From contig NZ_CP030118.1 in assembly GCF_006968745.1 (NCBI RefSeq), positions 3,298,654-3,362,653 on the forward strand: a stretch of DNA of 64,000 nucleotides, given 5' to 3'. The notes under the pieces were generated by a model. That model was not told where the DNA came from and searched no databases. It saw only the letters and a program-made list of their open reading frames with translations. Below, one piece after another: positions 1 through 8,541 of the stretch. The position numbers and the translations under genes are program-made. Each line of letters starts with the position of its first letter. Positions within the stretch are counted from its first letter, which is position 1. The DNA is from Brasilonema sennae CENA114 (GTDB lineage: Bacteria; Cyanobacteriota; Cyanobacteriia; Cyanobacteriales; Nostocaceae).

Positions 1-201
1 AAAAAAGGAGTTGCTGATCTTGCGTAACACGCTTGTACACCTTACCGCTACGGAAACAGTACGATAAATGAACACTTTTCAAACATCCTGTCAGAGGTGT
101 TAAATTTGTGCGAGAAAAATATACAATTATTTAATGATTATTAAAACTCGCCTATTATAATATCTCTAATGGTGTGAGTTGATTTATGGATAGATACGTC
201 A

Positions 202-384
202 ATGTCTACATCTAGTGTGTCAGAAAAAGAAACCCAAAGTATCTTGGCAAGCAAACTAAACAAGTGTTATTACCAAGATGAGCAGTTAACAAAATTTATG
301 CATTTGCAGGCAGAAGTCGATTGCTTGCTAGAGCAGTTGCAAAGTATGAAGACGGAAAAATCAATCACGAACAAGGAGGAGTAG
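202..384 (+). CDS. Small hypothetical protein (60 aa)
   Basis: Unrecognised function. The 60-residue product is polar, with no signal peptide or membrane segment. The middle part (residues 28-50) is rich in Leu, Glu and Gln and looks helical, possibly a short coiled coil. The style resembles small conserved proteins of Nostocales, but I cannot name a family. No clear Shine-Dalgarno sequence precedes the ATG, and a competing ATG at 186 lies in another frame. It stands alone, followed by more than 1 kb of repeat-rich DNA. Whether it is translated is uncertain. Confidence 0.45.
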   Translation: MSTSSVSEKETQSILASKLNKCYYQDEQLTKFMHLQAEVDCLLEQLQSMKTEKSITNKEE

Positions 385-1042
385 GTCAGTATCCAGTAAC
401 GGTGCTAGCCGCATATAGTCACAATATCATGACGAGCACGCAATTGAAAGCGGTGTTTGTTGTGTCAGCAGATTTTTAGACCAGAACTGTGGGCAGTTTT
501 TACGACCGAAGTCAGGAAATGCCCTAGTACGAGTCTAACTAGACACATTTTTGTGTTTGTTACTCTGTTGCGATCTGCCGTTCGCGTAGCGTGCGCTTTG
601 CGCTTAGGCAGCAGCGAAGCTATCGCCCAAAGGGCAGACGCCAAAGGCGTATCTCAGCTAATACTTCCTCTAAATCACTTTTAAAACCAGTATAAATCAG
701 TTGACATTATTACACAACAAAAGCGTCGGAAGACTGATCAGCATAACATAGTGCTTCTGGTTTGAAGCAAATATACCAATCCGATTTTATTTGTGTAGGT
801 GTAGCCTGCGCAAAGCGCATAAATCACGCATACTCAGATTCCCGACTTCTTTTAAAGAAGTCGGGAATTTTGTTGTTAGGGTAAGTCCAAAGTGCATGAA
901 TGGGGCGTTGCAAGAGGGTTATATAGCGGTTCCATTTGAATCACATACACTACCACGACTAAGTGAAAATATGCAAGTTCAGTATATTTACGTATTGTGT
1001 ATCACAAAAATATCGAATATAAATGTTGTTATGGAAGTTGCA
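385..1042. other. Gene-poor intergenic region with repeats
   Basis: No convincing gene. Positions 565-660 hold a GC-rich segment of short palindromes of the kind scattered through Nostocales genomes. A perfect hairpin lies at 838-868. Open frames at 457-684 and 791-1057 run through these repeats and are not supported as genes. Confidence 0.5.
838..868. repeat. Perfect hairpin repeat (15-bp arms)
   Basis: Arms ATTCCCGACTTCTTT (838-852) and AAAGAAGTCGGGAAT (854-868) form a near-continuous palindrome. Related CCCGACTT hairpins occur at 4878-4903 and 7422-7456, so this is a dispersed cyanobacterial palindromic repeat. A few T residues follow, so it could also terminate transcription. Confidence 0.7.
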
Positions 1043-1808
1043 TTTTATACAAATTAATTTTACAGCCATTTTTATGTAAATAGACCACAGTCGTAGGGGC
1101 ACAAAACATTGCGCCCTTACAAAAGGTGCGGTTCATTTATGTGAAAACTGCTGTAATAAACAGCATTTAGAAGTAGGGGGAGATGAAGCGCCCACCTACT
1201 ATCTTTGAATGCAACGCGCTTATCAGTATTACTTGTCCAATTGAAAACAAGGGATTTGGCGATCAAGAGCGATCGCCCAGTTTTTTTGAGCTTTTCCACT
1301 ACGGGAAAAGTAGATATGTTTGTTTTCTCTGTGAGTGATATTTTACCAAATGAATAATCATCTGGTCAACCGCTTCATTTTTCGTAAACAAAACGGAATA
1401 ACCTTTCCAGTTTTGCGGATTTTTATACCAATTAATTTTACAGCCATTTTTAGGTAAATAGACCACAGTCATAGGGGCACAAGACATTGTGCCCTTACAA
1501 AAGGTGTGGTTCATTTACGTGAAAACTGCTGTAAAAAACAGCATTTAGAAATAGGGGGGCATGAAGCGCCCACCTACTATCTTTGAATGCAACGCGCTTA
1601 TCAGTATTACTTGTCCAATTGAAAACAAGGCATTTGGGGATCAAGAGCGATCGCCCAGTTTCCAGTTTTTTGAGCTTTTCCACTACGGGAAAAGTACATA
1701 TGTTTTTTTCTTTGTGAGTCAAATTTTACTACATGAATAATCATCTGGTCAACCGCTTCATTTTTCGTAAACAAAACGGAATAACCTTTCCAGTTTTGCG
1801 GATTTTTG
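1043..1808. repeat. Tandem duplication (~380 bp x2) of a gene leader
   Basis: Copy 1 is about 1043-1424 and copy 2 about 1421-1808, nearly identical with scattered substitutions and small indels. Each copy holds a short GTAGGGGCAC-type inverted repeat, a GCGATCGC site and the first ~25 codons of the beta-helix gene (ATG at 1350 and at 1733). Only copy 2 continues into the full gene. The duplication therefore places a promoter-and-start region upstream of itself. Confidence 0.85.
1350..1457 (+). pseudogene. Truncated duplicate of the beta-helix gene start
   Basis: This 35-codon frame begins with the same residues (MNNHLVNRFIF and on through VLRIF) as the gene at 1733. It then crosses the duplication junction and stops at TAA 1455-1457. 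It is a by-product of the tandem duplication. If the upstream promoter is active it could be translated as a short leader-like peptide, but nothing shows selection for that. Confidence 0.6.
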
Positions 1809-3568
1809 GATCTTGTTTGTTGATATTATTCTCAATAGGTAGCCAAACAAAGCCAGGATTGGCTAGTCTTACGGATAAGTTATCTACAAAGTTGTCGAGT
1901 TCTGCGATCGTTTCCCCCAACTCAAAGCAGAACAAGTCTGCAACACAGGGAAAAACGCTATATGTCGGCCTTAACGGCAAGGGGAATGCCTGTACAACAA
2001 TAGCACCCTGCTCCCTGACAAGCGTGCAGCAGTATCTGCGTTCCATCAATACCTCGATGAAAACCGATATAACCGTCATTCTGAAAAATGGCACATATTA
2101 CCTGCCGGATACTTTTACCCTTAATGCACAAGACAGTGGTTTCAATGGGTATTCGATCATTTTTCGAGCTGAAACACCCGGAAGAGTTCAACTTTCAGGC
2201 GGTAAGGTAATTACAGGATGGCGAACTCAGGACGGAAAGATTTTTCAGACTGCGGTGGATAACCAAGATTTCCGTCGGCTTTTCGTCAATGGCGTTCCAG
2301 CTATCCGCGCCCGACAACCAAATGCTGGCACTTATTTTCGTGTTGTGAATTGGGATATAGCCAATAAAAGGGTGGAAATAAAGCCAAACGAGATCAATCG
2401 ATGGAACAAACTCAGCGAAGCAGAAATGATAGTTTTCAGACACTGGACTATCAACAGATTTAAAATTGAAGATTTTTTTATAAACGGCAACGTTGCTTCT
2501 GTCACGCTGCAGAATCCAGGCAGAGATCTGGCTTTTATGGTGAATACCCAATTCTTAGAGCCACAACTCTCGTATTATTTTGAGAATGCTTATGAATTTC
2601 TTGACAATAAGGGAGAATTTTATCTCGATAAGGAAGCACACATTTTATTTTACATACCCCGCCCAGGCGAAGATATGTCTCGAACAACTGTTATCGCCCC
2701 GCGTCTTGATCAGATTGTAAAAATTGCCGGAACTGCTGAAAAACCAGTACAGAATATTGTTTTTCAGGGTATCATTTTTCAGGATGCCAACTGGACAGGA
2801 CCTTCGCAAAAAGGATTTATCGGCGGGCAGGCTGGCACGGAAATTAGCACAACCCACGTATGGGGTGATACGACGATGATCGCAGGGGTAGAACTGTCTT
2901 ACGCGGGAAACGTCAGCTTTGAAAAATGCACCTTCCGTAATATGAGCGCCTCAGGCGTCAATGCTTCTAGCGATGTTGAAAATCTCTCCATTACGAACAG
3001 CCATTTCGAGAACCTGGGGGGACAAGGCATCGTCATGGATACCCTCTTAAAGGCGGAACCTGCAACAGCGACGATCCGTAATGTTAGCATCAATAACAAT
3101 ACCCTTACCGCCCTTGGTCAGGACTATCAAGGTTCGGTAGGAATTTTCGCTGGTTTTGTCGAAAACATGACCGTTGAAAACAACAAACTGTGGAATCTTC
3201 CTTACACGGGCATCAGCATCGGCTGGGGATGGACGAGGGATATCAACAAGCTAAAAAGCAACACTATCAGGAACAACGAAATTTCCAACGTCATGAACAC
3301 TCTTGATGACGGTGCGGGTATTTATACTTTGTCTAATCAAGATAATACCTTGATTTCAGATAATAATATTCACGATCTTGTTCGTTCTCCGTGGGCTGCA
3401 GGCTATCCGATCACCGGTATTTATCTGGATCAGGCAAGTGGAGGAATTACAGTCATAAGAAACAAAATCGATAATGTTGTTATGCCAATCTACACACACA
3501 GCACTCAAAATAATAACGTTATCCAGGGTAATTCGCCTAACACCGTGACTAATAACGAGTCGTCATAA
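1733..3568 (+). CDS. Exported right-handed parallel beta-helix protein, GH141-like
   Basis: The 611-residue product probably acts on, or binds, polysaccharide outside the cytoplasm. Residues 20-45 form a hydrophobic export signal after a basic N-terminus. A middle region (about 130-330) resembles the N-terminal part of GH141-type glycosidases: a GGKVITGW motif, FVNGVPAIRARQPN, and FYLDKEAHILFYIPRPGE. Residues 360-600 are repeated short strands rich in Asn, such as NNTL, NNKLWN, RNNEISN and SDNNIHD, typical of right-handed parallel beta-helix (PbH1) repeats. The family link is inferred from these motifs; the substrate is unknown. The promoter and first 25 codons are tandemly duplicated upstream. 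Three glycosyltransferase-like genes follow, which suggests an envelope polysaccharide context. It converges on the next gene, with only 11 bases between the ends. Confidence 0.75.
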   Translation: MNNHLVNRFIFRKQNGITFPVLRIFGSCLLILFSIGSQTKPGLASLTDKLSTKLSSSAIVSPNSKQNKSATQGKTLYVGLNGKGNACTTIAPCSLTSVQQYLRSINTSMKTDITVILKNGTYYLPDTFTLNAQDSGFNGYSIIFRAETPGRVQLSGGKVITGWRTQDGKIFQTAVDNQDFRRLFVNGVPAIRARQPNAGTYFRVVNWDIANKRVEIKPNEINRWNKLSEAEMIVFRHWTINRFKIEDFFINGNVASVTLQNPGRDLAFMVNTQFLEPQLSYYFENAYEFLDNKGEFYLDKEAHILFYIPRPGEDMSRTTVIAPRLDQIVKIAGTAEKPVQNIVFQGIIFQDANWTGPSQKGFIGGQAGTEISTTHVWGDTTMIAGVELSYAGNVSFEKCTFRNMSASGVNASSDVENLSITNSHFENLGGQGIVMDTLLKAEPATATIRNVSINNNTLTALGQDYQGSVGIFAGFVENMTVENNKLWNLPYTGISIGWGWTRDINKLKSNTIRNNEISNVMNTLDDGAGIYTLSNQDNTLISDNNIHDLVRSPWAAGYPITGIYLDQASGGITVIRNKIDNVVMPIYTHSTQNNNVIQGNSPNTVTNNESS

Positions 3569-3579
3569 ACCGTGTGATC

Positions 3580-4803
3580 TCAACACCCAGTACTTGTCAG
3601 GACTTCTTCATAGCGTTTACCTGCGCTTTCCCAAGTAAATTCCGTTTCTACTAATTGTCTGGCGTTACGAGATAACTTTGTTCGCAATTGCGAATTTTCA
3701 AATAATTGACTGATAAGAGTAACGTATTCTGTAGGCTGATTTGCTCGTAATGCTCTGGGTGGTATATTTGAACCATCTACACTTAGTCCTTCTAAACCAC
3801 GCTCACTTGCTACTACTGGCACACCTGCAGCCATCGCCTCTAAAGTTTTATTTTTAATACCAAATCCCGTTCGCATTGGCACAACGCAGACTGTTGCTTT
3901 GTGCAAATATTCTACCATTGAAGGAACACGCCCGGTAACTGTAATACCGGGTTTTTCTTTGAGTGCTAAAACTTCTGGTGCAGGACGAGAACCAACAATA
4001 TCAAAAGTGGTATCTGGGTAAAGCTTTTGAATTTCGCTTAAGACTTCGTTACTAAAAAAGCAAACAGCATCAATGTTTGCTAAATTATCCATTGCACCAA
4101 TGAAAATGATGCGATGTCCGTTTGGATCATGAGTACGGTAGGGAAAAGAAACTAAATCTACCCCATTGGGAATAACTTGAATTTCGGTCTTGGGGTTAAA
4201 TTCTTGCATCTGAATTCTATCTTCTTCTGTTGTCACCACAATTGCTGAGAATTTAGAGCAATAGCGTTGTTCATAACGACGCAAAAGTGGTAAGTAGAGT
4301 CTGTCTCGAAATCTATTTTCAGAAATACCCGTTTTTAGCTGGTTGCGACAAGTACCGTAGACTGAACTATGAACATTCACTATAGTTCTAAGATTTTTTT
4401 GAAAGTGTGAGCGCACATAAATTTCATTAACGCTATGTTCACAGGTAATAACATCGCATTTTCCCGCCTCCACAAAGTTATCAATCCAAGTCTGCATTTC
4501 GCTTGAGTAGCGGTTTAACACACTTGGCGGGGTTCCTTTTTGTATAAAATAATAAAACCTCTGTATTTTTTCTAGTAATGTTCCTGATTCACTCGTGTCT
4601 TGAGGGCGATTAAAAACAATTAAGTTATCAACATAATCCCGTAATTCTAATACTTCTGCATCTGTCACACCAGGCTCTCGTTGAGTCACCAGCGTAATAG
4701 CATGATGTTGACTGAGATACTTGAGTAAATGAAATGTCCTTACCTGGGTTCCGCCTCGTGTAGGAGGATAAGGGAAGGTGGAAGATAGCATTAAGATGTT
4801 CAT
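3580..4803 (-). CDS. Glycosyltransferase family 4 protein
   Basis: A 407-residue GT-B fold enzyme expected to transfer a sugar from a nucleotide donor in exopolysaccharide or glycoconjugate synthesis. The N-terminus has the GT4-type start MNILMLSSTFPYPP, followed by a Gly-rich TRGGTQVR loop. The C-terminal half has the donor-binding signature around residues 310-345 (PMRTGFGIKNKTLEAMAAGVPVV), with the conserved Glu in TLEAM. No membrane segment is seen. It converges with the beta-helix gene and is divergent from the glycosyltransferase-like gene at 5046. Donor and acceptor cannot be deduced. The length is normal for GT4. Confidence 0.85.
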   Translation of the reverse strand: MNILMLSSTFPYPPTRGGTQVRTFHLLKYLSQHHAITLVTQREPGVTDAEVLELRDYVDNLIVFNRPQDTSESGTLLEKIQRFYYFIQKGTPPSVLNRYSSEMQTWIDNFVEAGKCDVITCEHSVNEIYVRSHFQKNLRTIVNVHSSVYGTCRNQLKTGISENRFRDRLYLPLLRRYEQRYCSKFSAIVVTTEEDRIQMQEFNPKTEIQVIPNGVDLVSFPYRTHDPNGHRIIFIGAMDNLANIDAVCFFSNEVLSEIQKLYPDTTFDIVGSRPAPEVLALKEKPGITVTGRVPSMVEYLHKATVCVVPMRTGFGIKNKTLEAMAAGVPVVASERGLEGLSVDGSNIPPRALRANQPTEYVTLISQLFENSQLRTKLSRNARQLVETEFTWESAGKRYEEVLTSTGC

Positions 4804-4877
4804 AAACCTAATTATTTGGAATAATACTAATTAGAGCGGTGATATAGCAGTCCTAAATCATTTGTAAGAAACAAGAT

Positions 4878-4903
4878 ACCCGACTTCTGGTGATAAGTCG
4901 GGT
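4878..4903. repeat. Short hairpin repeat CCCGACTT type
   Basis: Arms ACCCGACTT (4878-4886) and AAGTCGGGT (4895-4903) enclose an 8-base loop. It belongs to the same dispersed hairpin family as 838-868 and lies in the divergent intergenic region between the genes starting at 4803 and 5046. Confidence 0.6.
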
Positions 4904-5045
4904 TTATTAGTTTTTGAATTTTCACAACTCATTTCGGATTACTATACATATAGGATGGCTTGTCATCACATTTTATATCATCATTTTCCGACTTATAAAT
5001 TTAAATTTTTGATAAACCACGTGAATAAACAAAGGATATTTAGCG

Positions 5046-6071
5046 ATGGAAGATTTTGGTATTTACACACTAGCTAATGATATTGTTTATAATCAGTTAG
5101 TGGCATTACTAAACAGCATTGAAGTGAATGTTAGCCCAAATCTTCCGATTTGTATTATTCCCTATGATCAGAAACTAGACCGAGTGAAGCTAGAGGTAAG
5201 TTCTCGACCGAATGTCACCTTATTTGAGAACAAAAGCTCAATGCAACGCTGGCAAGATTTTTATAATCAAGCTTGGAATGCCCATGCCCAAGCTAGCCAG
5301 CTAAAGCAAGGTCATTCTAGAAAATGGTACAAACAAAGTAATTTATTCAGGAAAATGTGTGCCTTTGATGGCAACTTTAAACGATTTGTGTTTTATGATG
5401 CTGATAGTTTGGCAATGAGTTCGCTCGATAGGGTTTTAGAAAAGTTAGACCACTACGACTTTGTGTTTGATGATTGGGAACATGGCAAGTCAACTCCTGT
5501 TGCAGCACTCAACTTTGCTCGGATTGAAAAGGCAATATGCTTGCCAGAATCCCAGGTAAGACCACTATTACATTGCTCTAGTTTCTTCGGTTCCAAACAG
5601 GGAATTTTTAACCAAGATGAATTAGAGATGCTAAGAAAATGTTTAGTTAAAAACCAGGAGTTTACCTGGATTAATGAACGCTCTTGGTGGTGTGATGCAG
5701 ACTTATTTAGTTACATGACATTGCGATGCAAGCGCCCACTCTTTAACTTTACCCTCAGCCCCAATGGTCGAGACATAACTGGCAATTGTGCAGATGCCGA
5801 TCCATTTGTAAATATCAATAATGTCCTCTACAACCAAGATGGATTAAAACCAATTCATCGTCTACATTATATGAATTATCCTGCCATTAATTTTACTCGG
5901 TTGTGTCAAGGCGAAGATGTTGATATTCGTTACAGAGATGAATTGTTGTACTATCGATTTTTAAAAGAACCAGAAAAACGACCTCAGCAACTCAAGCCGC
6001 CGAGTATTGTGGCTAAAACCAATCGATTCATCCAAAAGGTTAAGAGTAGAATTGAAAGAATGATTTCTTAA
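5046..6071 (+). CDS. GT-A-like protein, Npun_R2821/R2822-type family
   Basis: A 341-residue cytoplasmic protein. The N-terminus (GIYTLANDIVYNQLVALLNS) resembles a cyanobacterial family that I recall as named after the Nostoc punctiforme genes Npun_R2821/R2822. A DAD motif at residues 118-120 (FVFYDAD) fits the DxD metal and nucleotide-sugar site of GT-A (GT8-like) enzymes, so glycosyl transfer is likely but not shown. The start is backed by AAAGGA about nine bases before the ATG. The GT2 gene follows 32 bases downstream on the same strand, so they are probably co-transcribed and work in one glycan pathway. Confidence 0.65.
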   Translation: MEDFGIYTLANDIVYNQLVALLNSIEVNVSPNLPICIIPYDQKLDRVKLEVSSRPNVTLFENKSSMQRWQDFYNQAWNAHAQASQLKQGHSRKWYKQSNLFRKMCAFDGNFKRFVFYDADSLAMSSLDRVLEKLDHYDFVFDDWEHGKSTPVAALNFARIEKAICLPESQVRPLLHCSSFFGSKQGIFNQDELEMLRKCLVKNQEFTWINERSWWCDADLFSYMTLRCKRPLFNFTLSPNGRDITGNCADADPFVNINNVLYNQDGLKPIHRLHYMNYPAINFTRLCQGEDVDIRYRDELLYYRFLKEPEKRPQQLKPPSIVAKTNRFIQKVKSRIERMIS

Positions 6072-6103
6072 GTTTAGTTTTTGTCAACCCTACAATTACA
6101 CAA

Positions 6104-7051
6104 ATGCCTAAAGTCAGTGTTTGTATTCCGACTTTTAATCGTATTAATTTGCTGCCTTTCGCAATTGAAAGTTTACTCCAGCAGACTTTTCAAGACTTTG
6201 AGTTAATTGTTTGCGATGACGGTTCTGCGGATACTACTCCTAAACTTATGTCGCAGTACACAGATAGCCGCATCAAATATATCCGTCATCAGCAAAATAT
6301 TGGTAAAAGCAATAATATGCGCTCTGGCTTTGATGCTGCAACAGGGAAATATTTTATCAAATTTGATGATGATGATAGGTTAACTTCAGATTTTCTATCA
6401 CGTACCACAGCAATTCTGGATAAAAACCCCAATATTGATTTTGTTGGAAGTGACCATTGGGTGATTGATATTAACAATATCCGAGATGAGACAAAAACAC
6501 AAGAAAATTCTCGGCGCTGGGGTAGATCGAATTTGCCAGAAGGTGTTGTTGATAATTTACAGGAAGTTGTCTTTGTTAATCAAAGCTTTCAAATTGGTGC
6601 AACCTTATTTCGCCGTTCAGCCTTACAAGAATTAGGATTTATGCAGCCTAATTGGCAAAATTGTGAAGATAATGATTTATTTGTGCGGCTGGCTTTGGCA
6701 GGAAAAAAAGGGTATTATCTCCCAGAATTCTTGATGGAATATCGCTTCCACGCACAACAGCAAGGGATTGACAGGGCAATTCCTTATTTCACAGATAAGT
6801 TACGGTATTTAGAAAGTTATCAATTTGAATCCCAAAAGCTAGAGAAAATTAGGCAAGAACGTCTCGCGGAGACACAGTTATTGTTAGGTTTACGGTTGAT
6901 TGAAAAGGGTGAAACGCAAAAAGGAAGAGAGTTAGTTTTAGCAGGGAAGTCTTTTTCTCCTGCTAAGGCGTGGACTGGGTTGGGGTTGTCGCTGTTACCT
7001 GTGGGATTGCGTTCTTTGATGTTTGATTTGGTGAGAAGGGTGAAGGGGTAG
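6104..7051 (+). CDS. Glycosyltransferase family 2 protein
   Basis: A 315-residue GT-A enzyme. Residues 1-50 carry the GT2 entry motif (VSVCIPTFNR, then IVCDDGSADTT). The metal-binding acidic cluster is FDDDD at 88-91. An acidic ED motif (NCEDNDLFVRL) about 80-90 residues after the Q-rich middle is in the place of the GT2 catalytic base. No transmembrane helix is evident. It is probably in an operon with the preceding GT-A-like gene. The stop codon at 7049-7051 directly abuts the repeat element that starts at 7052. Confidence 0.85.
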   Translation: MPKVSVCIPTFNRINLLPFAIESLLQQTFQDFELIVCDDGSADTTPKLMSQYTDSRIKYIRHQQNIGKSNNMRSGFDAATGKYFIKFDDDDRLTSDFLSRTTAILDKNPNIDFVGSDHWVIDINNIRDETKTQENSRRWGRSNLPEGVVDNLQEVVFVNQSFQIGATLFRRSALQELGFMQPNWQNCEDNDLFVRLALAGKKGYYLPEFLMEYRFHAQQQGIDRAIPYFTDKLRYLESYQFESQKLEKIRQERLAETQLLLGLRLIEKGETQKGRELVLAGKSFSPAKAWTGLGLSLLPVGLRSLMFDLVRRVKG

Positions 7052-7375
7052 CTGAGATCTTGCACCATTCTCAACAAAACCCAAAAAACCGGGTTTCTGA
7101 ACCAGAAATTAAGGTTTCTACGAGCAGGCATTCTCAAGAAACCCGGTTTTTAACTCAGGTGCAAGATCTGAGGTAGCTTACATCTTGCACCTGATCAATA
7201 AAATATAAAAATAATTACATTTTATTTCACTCCGTTCTCGTCCGCCTAGGACTGTAAGTCCCAGGCTAATAGGGGAAGTCCATTAAAATGGACTAAAACT
7301 GGAACGGAATTTTTAGTATATTTCAAAACATTTATCAACCCAGAGTGGTTTACTTGTAATGGTGCAAGATCTCAG
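7052..7375. mobile_element. MITE-like element with 18-bp terminal inverted repeats
   Basis: Perfect 18-bp inverted ends: CTGAGATCTTGCACCATT (7052-7069) and its reverse complement at 7358-7375. Inside, an inverted partial copy GGTGCAAGATCTGAGG lies at about 7159-7174 and a direct partial copy CATCTTGCACCTGA at about 7180. A pair of AAACCCGGTTT-type hairpin arms lies between 7085 and 7150. No transposase is encoded. The nested ends suggest one small element inserted in, or duplicated from, another. It separates the glycosyltransferase genes from the nuclease-translocase cassette. Confidence 0.6.
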
Positions 7376-7421
7376 GTAAGGGAGATGGGGAAATGAGAGA
7401 GTGAGTGAGAATTGAAAAACC

Positions 7422-7456
7422 AAGATCCTCGACTTCTGGTGAGAAGTAGGGGATCT
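7422..7456. repeat. Hairpin repeat (AAGATCC...GGATCTT)
   Basis: Inverted arms AAGATCCTCGACTTCT and AGAAGTaggGGATCTT flank a GGTG loop. It is the third member of the CCCGACTT-type hairpin family in this window. It sits in the 260-base leader of the operon starting at 7636. Confidence 0.55.
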
Positions 7457-7635
7457 TGTTTCTTACGTTCTTTGTAGCGTGCGCGTAAGGTTTATGATTT
7501 AGGACTGATATGTATTGATATTTAGATAACACGCACCCTGCCTAAATACCCTAAATCTAGTTAGGATAAGAAAAGGTGTCAATTATTGCCACTTGAGCTA
7601 GAGTGGTGCTGATTTAAATACAGGCTAGAATCCGC

Positions 7636-8487
7636 ATGGATACAAATGAGTTAAAGTTTCTACTCAAATTACTAGGATGCGCTAATTATAAATCAAGCTT
7701 TAGTGCTAGTATTTTCGATAGTTTTAAAGGTAAAGACAAAATTTGTCAAAATTTAGGCGATCGCGAACTACTAGACTATTCCCGCGAGATTGCCGCAGTT
7801 AAGATTTTACCACCTGGTAACGCCCTGCTGAAACTTGAAGCAACTCAGTTGCCCATCACAGACAAAGAACTCAAGGTACTAGAAAAGATAAGTAAAGCTG
7901 CTGGTAAAGTTTCCCCCAGCAAAATAAAAATTTCGTCGTTGAAAGCGCCTGAGAAAGAAGCCATATTGAAAACCCTGAGTGAACGGGGATTGATTGACGC
8001 TGAAATCAAACGCCAAAGACTTAAAGCTGAAGTTTGGCTGACTCAGCGAGGAATTGAGTATTTACGAGATGATTACAATCCCAAGGGTGCTGCAACCATC
8101 AGCTTGGATTTGCTGAATAATTACCTGCGCTTTTTGCGGAAATCCTTGCACGATAAGCCTGAACAGGTATTTCCCTCAGCACATCAGAGTGAAGAATCCT
8201 CTCCAGAAACGATTGTCAATATTAGTGACGAAGAAATTTTAGAAACTATCCGGAGATTGGATCGGGAACTGGGTACTGACAATTATTTGCCAATCTTTTA
8301 TGTGCGAGAAAAGTTACAACCCCCGTTGTCACGAGAAGAAGTAGATAAGGCACTTTATCGTTTGGAAGAAACAGACCAAATTGAATTAAGTACTTTGGCA
8401 GAACCAGGGGATTATGGTTCTGAACAAGTTGACGCTGGAATTCCCCAAATCAGCGGTGGCTCCTTATTTTTCATCACCGTGATTTAG
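7636..8487 (+). CDS. Uncharacterised protein with winged-helix-like regions
   Basis: I do not recognise a family. The 283-residue soluble product has two stretches that look like winged-helix folds. The first is about residues 75-150: ITDKELKVLEKISKAAGKV, then a Lys-rich LKAPEKEAILKTLSERGLI helix pair and a WLTQRGIEYL strand-helix. The second is about 200-255: SDEEILETIRRLDRELG, then PLSREEVDKALYRLEET. These features suggest DNA binding or partner docking. The N-terminal 60 residues resemble nothing obvious. It is the first gene of a run: the ATPase follows after 54 bases and the exonuclease-nuclease-FtsK fusion 17 bases after that. By context it may be a loader, adaptor or regulator for that machinery. 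Confidence 0.7.
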   Translation: MDTNELKFLLKLLGCANYKSSFSASIFDSFKGKDKICQNLGDRELLDYSREIAAVKILPPGNALLKLEATQLPITDKELKVLEKISKAAGKVSPSKIKISSLKAPEKEAILKTLSERGLIDAEIKRQRLKAEVWLTQRGIEYLRDDYNPKGAATISLDLLNNYLRFLRKSLHDKPEQVFPSAHQSEESSPETIVNISDEEILETIRRLDRELGTDNYLPIFYVREKLQPPLSREEVDKALYRLEETDQIELSTLAEPGDYGSEQVDAGIPQISGGSLFFITVI

Positions 8488-8541
8488 CAATATACACCCA
8501 AATTACAAGCAGGCTAACTTTGAGACAGCAGGGATATTGGC

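Noticed and set aside
457..684. 75-codon open frame
   Set aside because: It runs through a GC-rich palindromic repeat; no ribosome site and no family-like features.
1117..1722. Two similar minus-strand frames (1117-1299 and 1495-1722)
   Set aside because: They look conserved only because the DNA is tandemly duplicated. They lie in an intergenic repeat and overlap the leader of the plus-strand gene.
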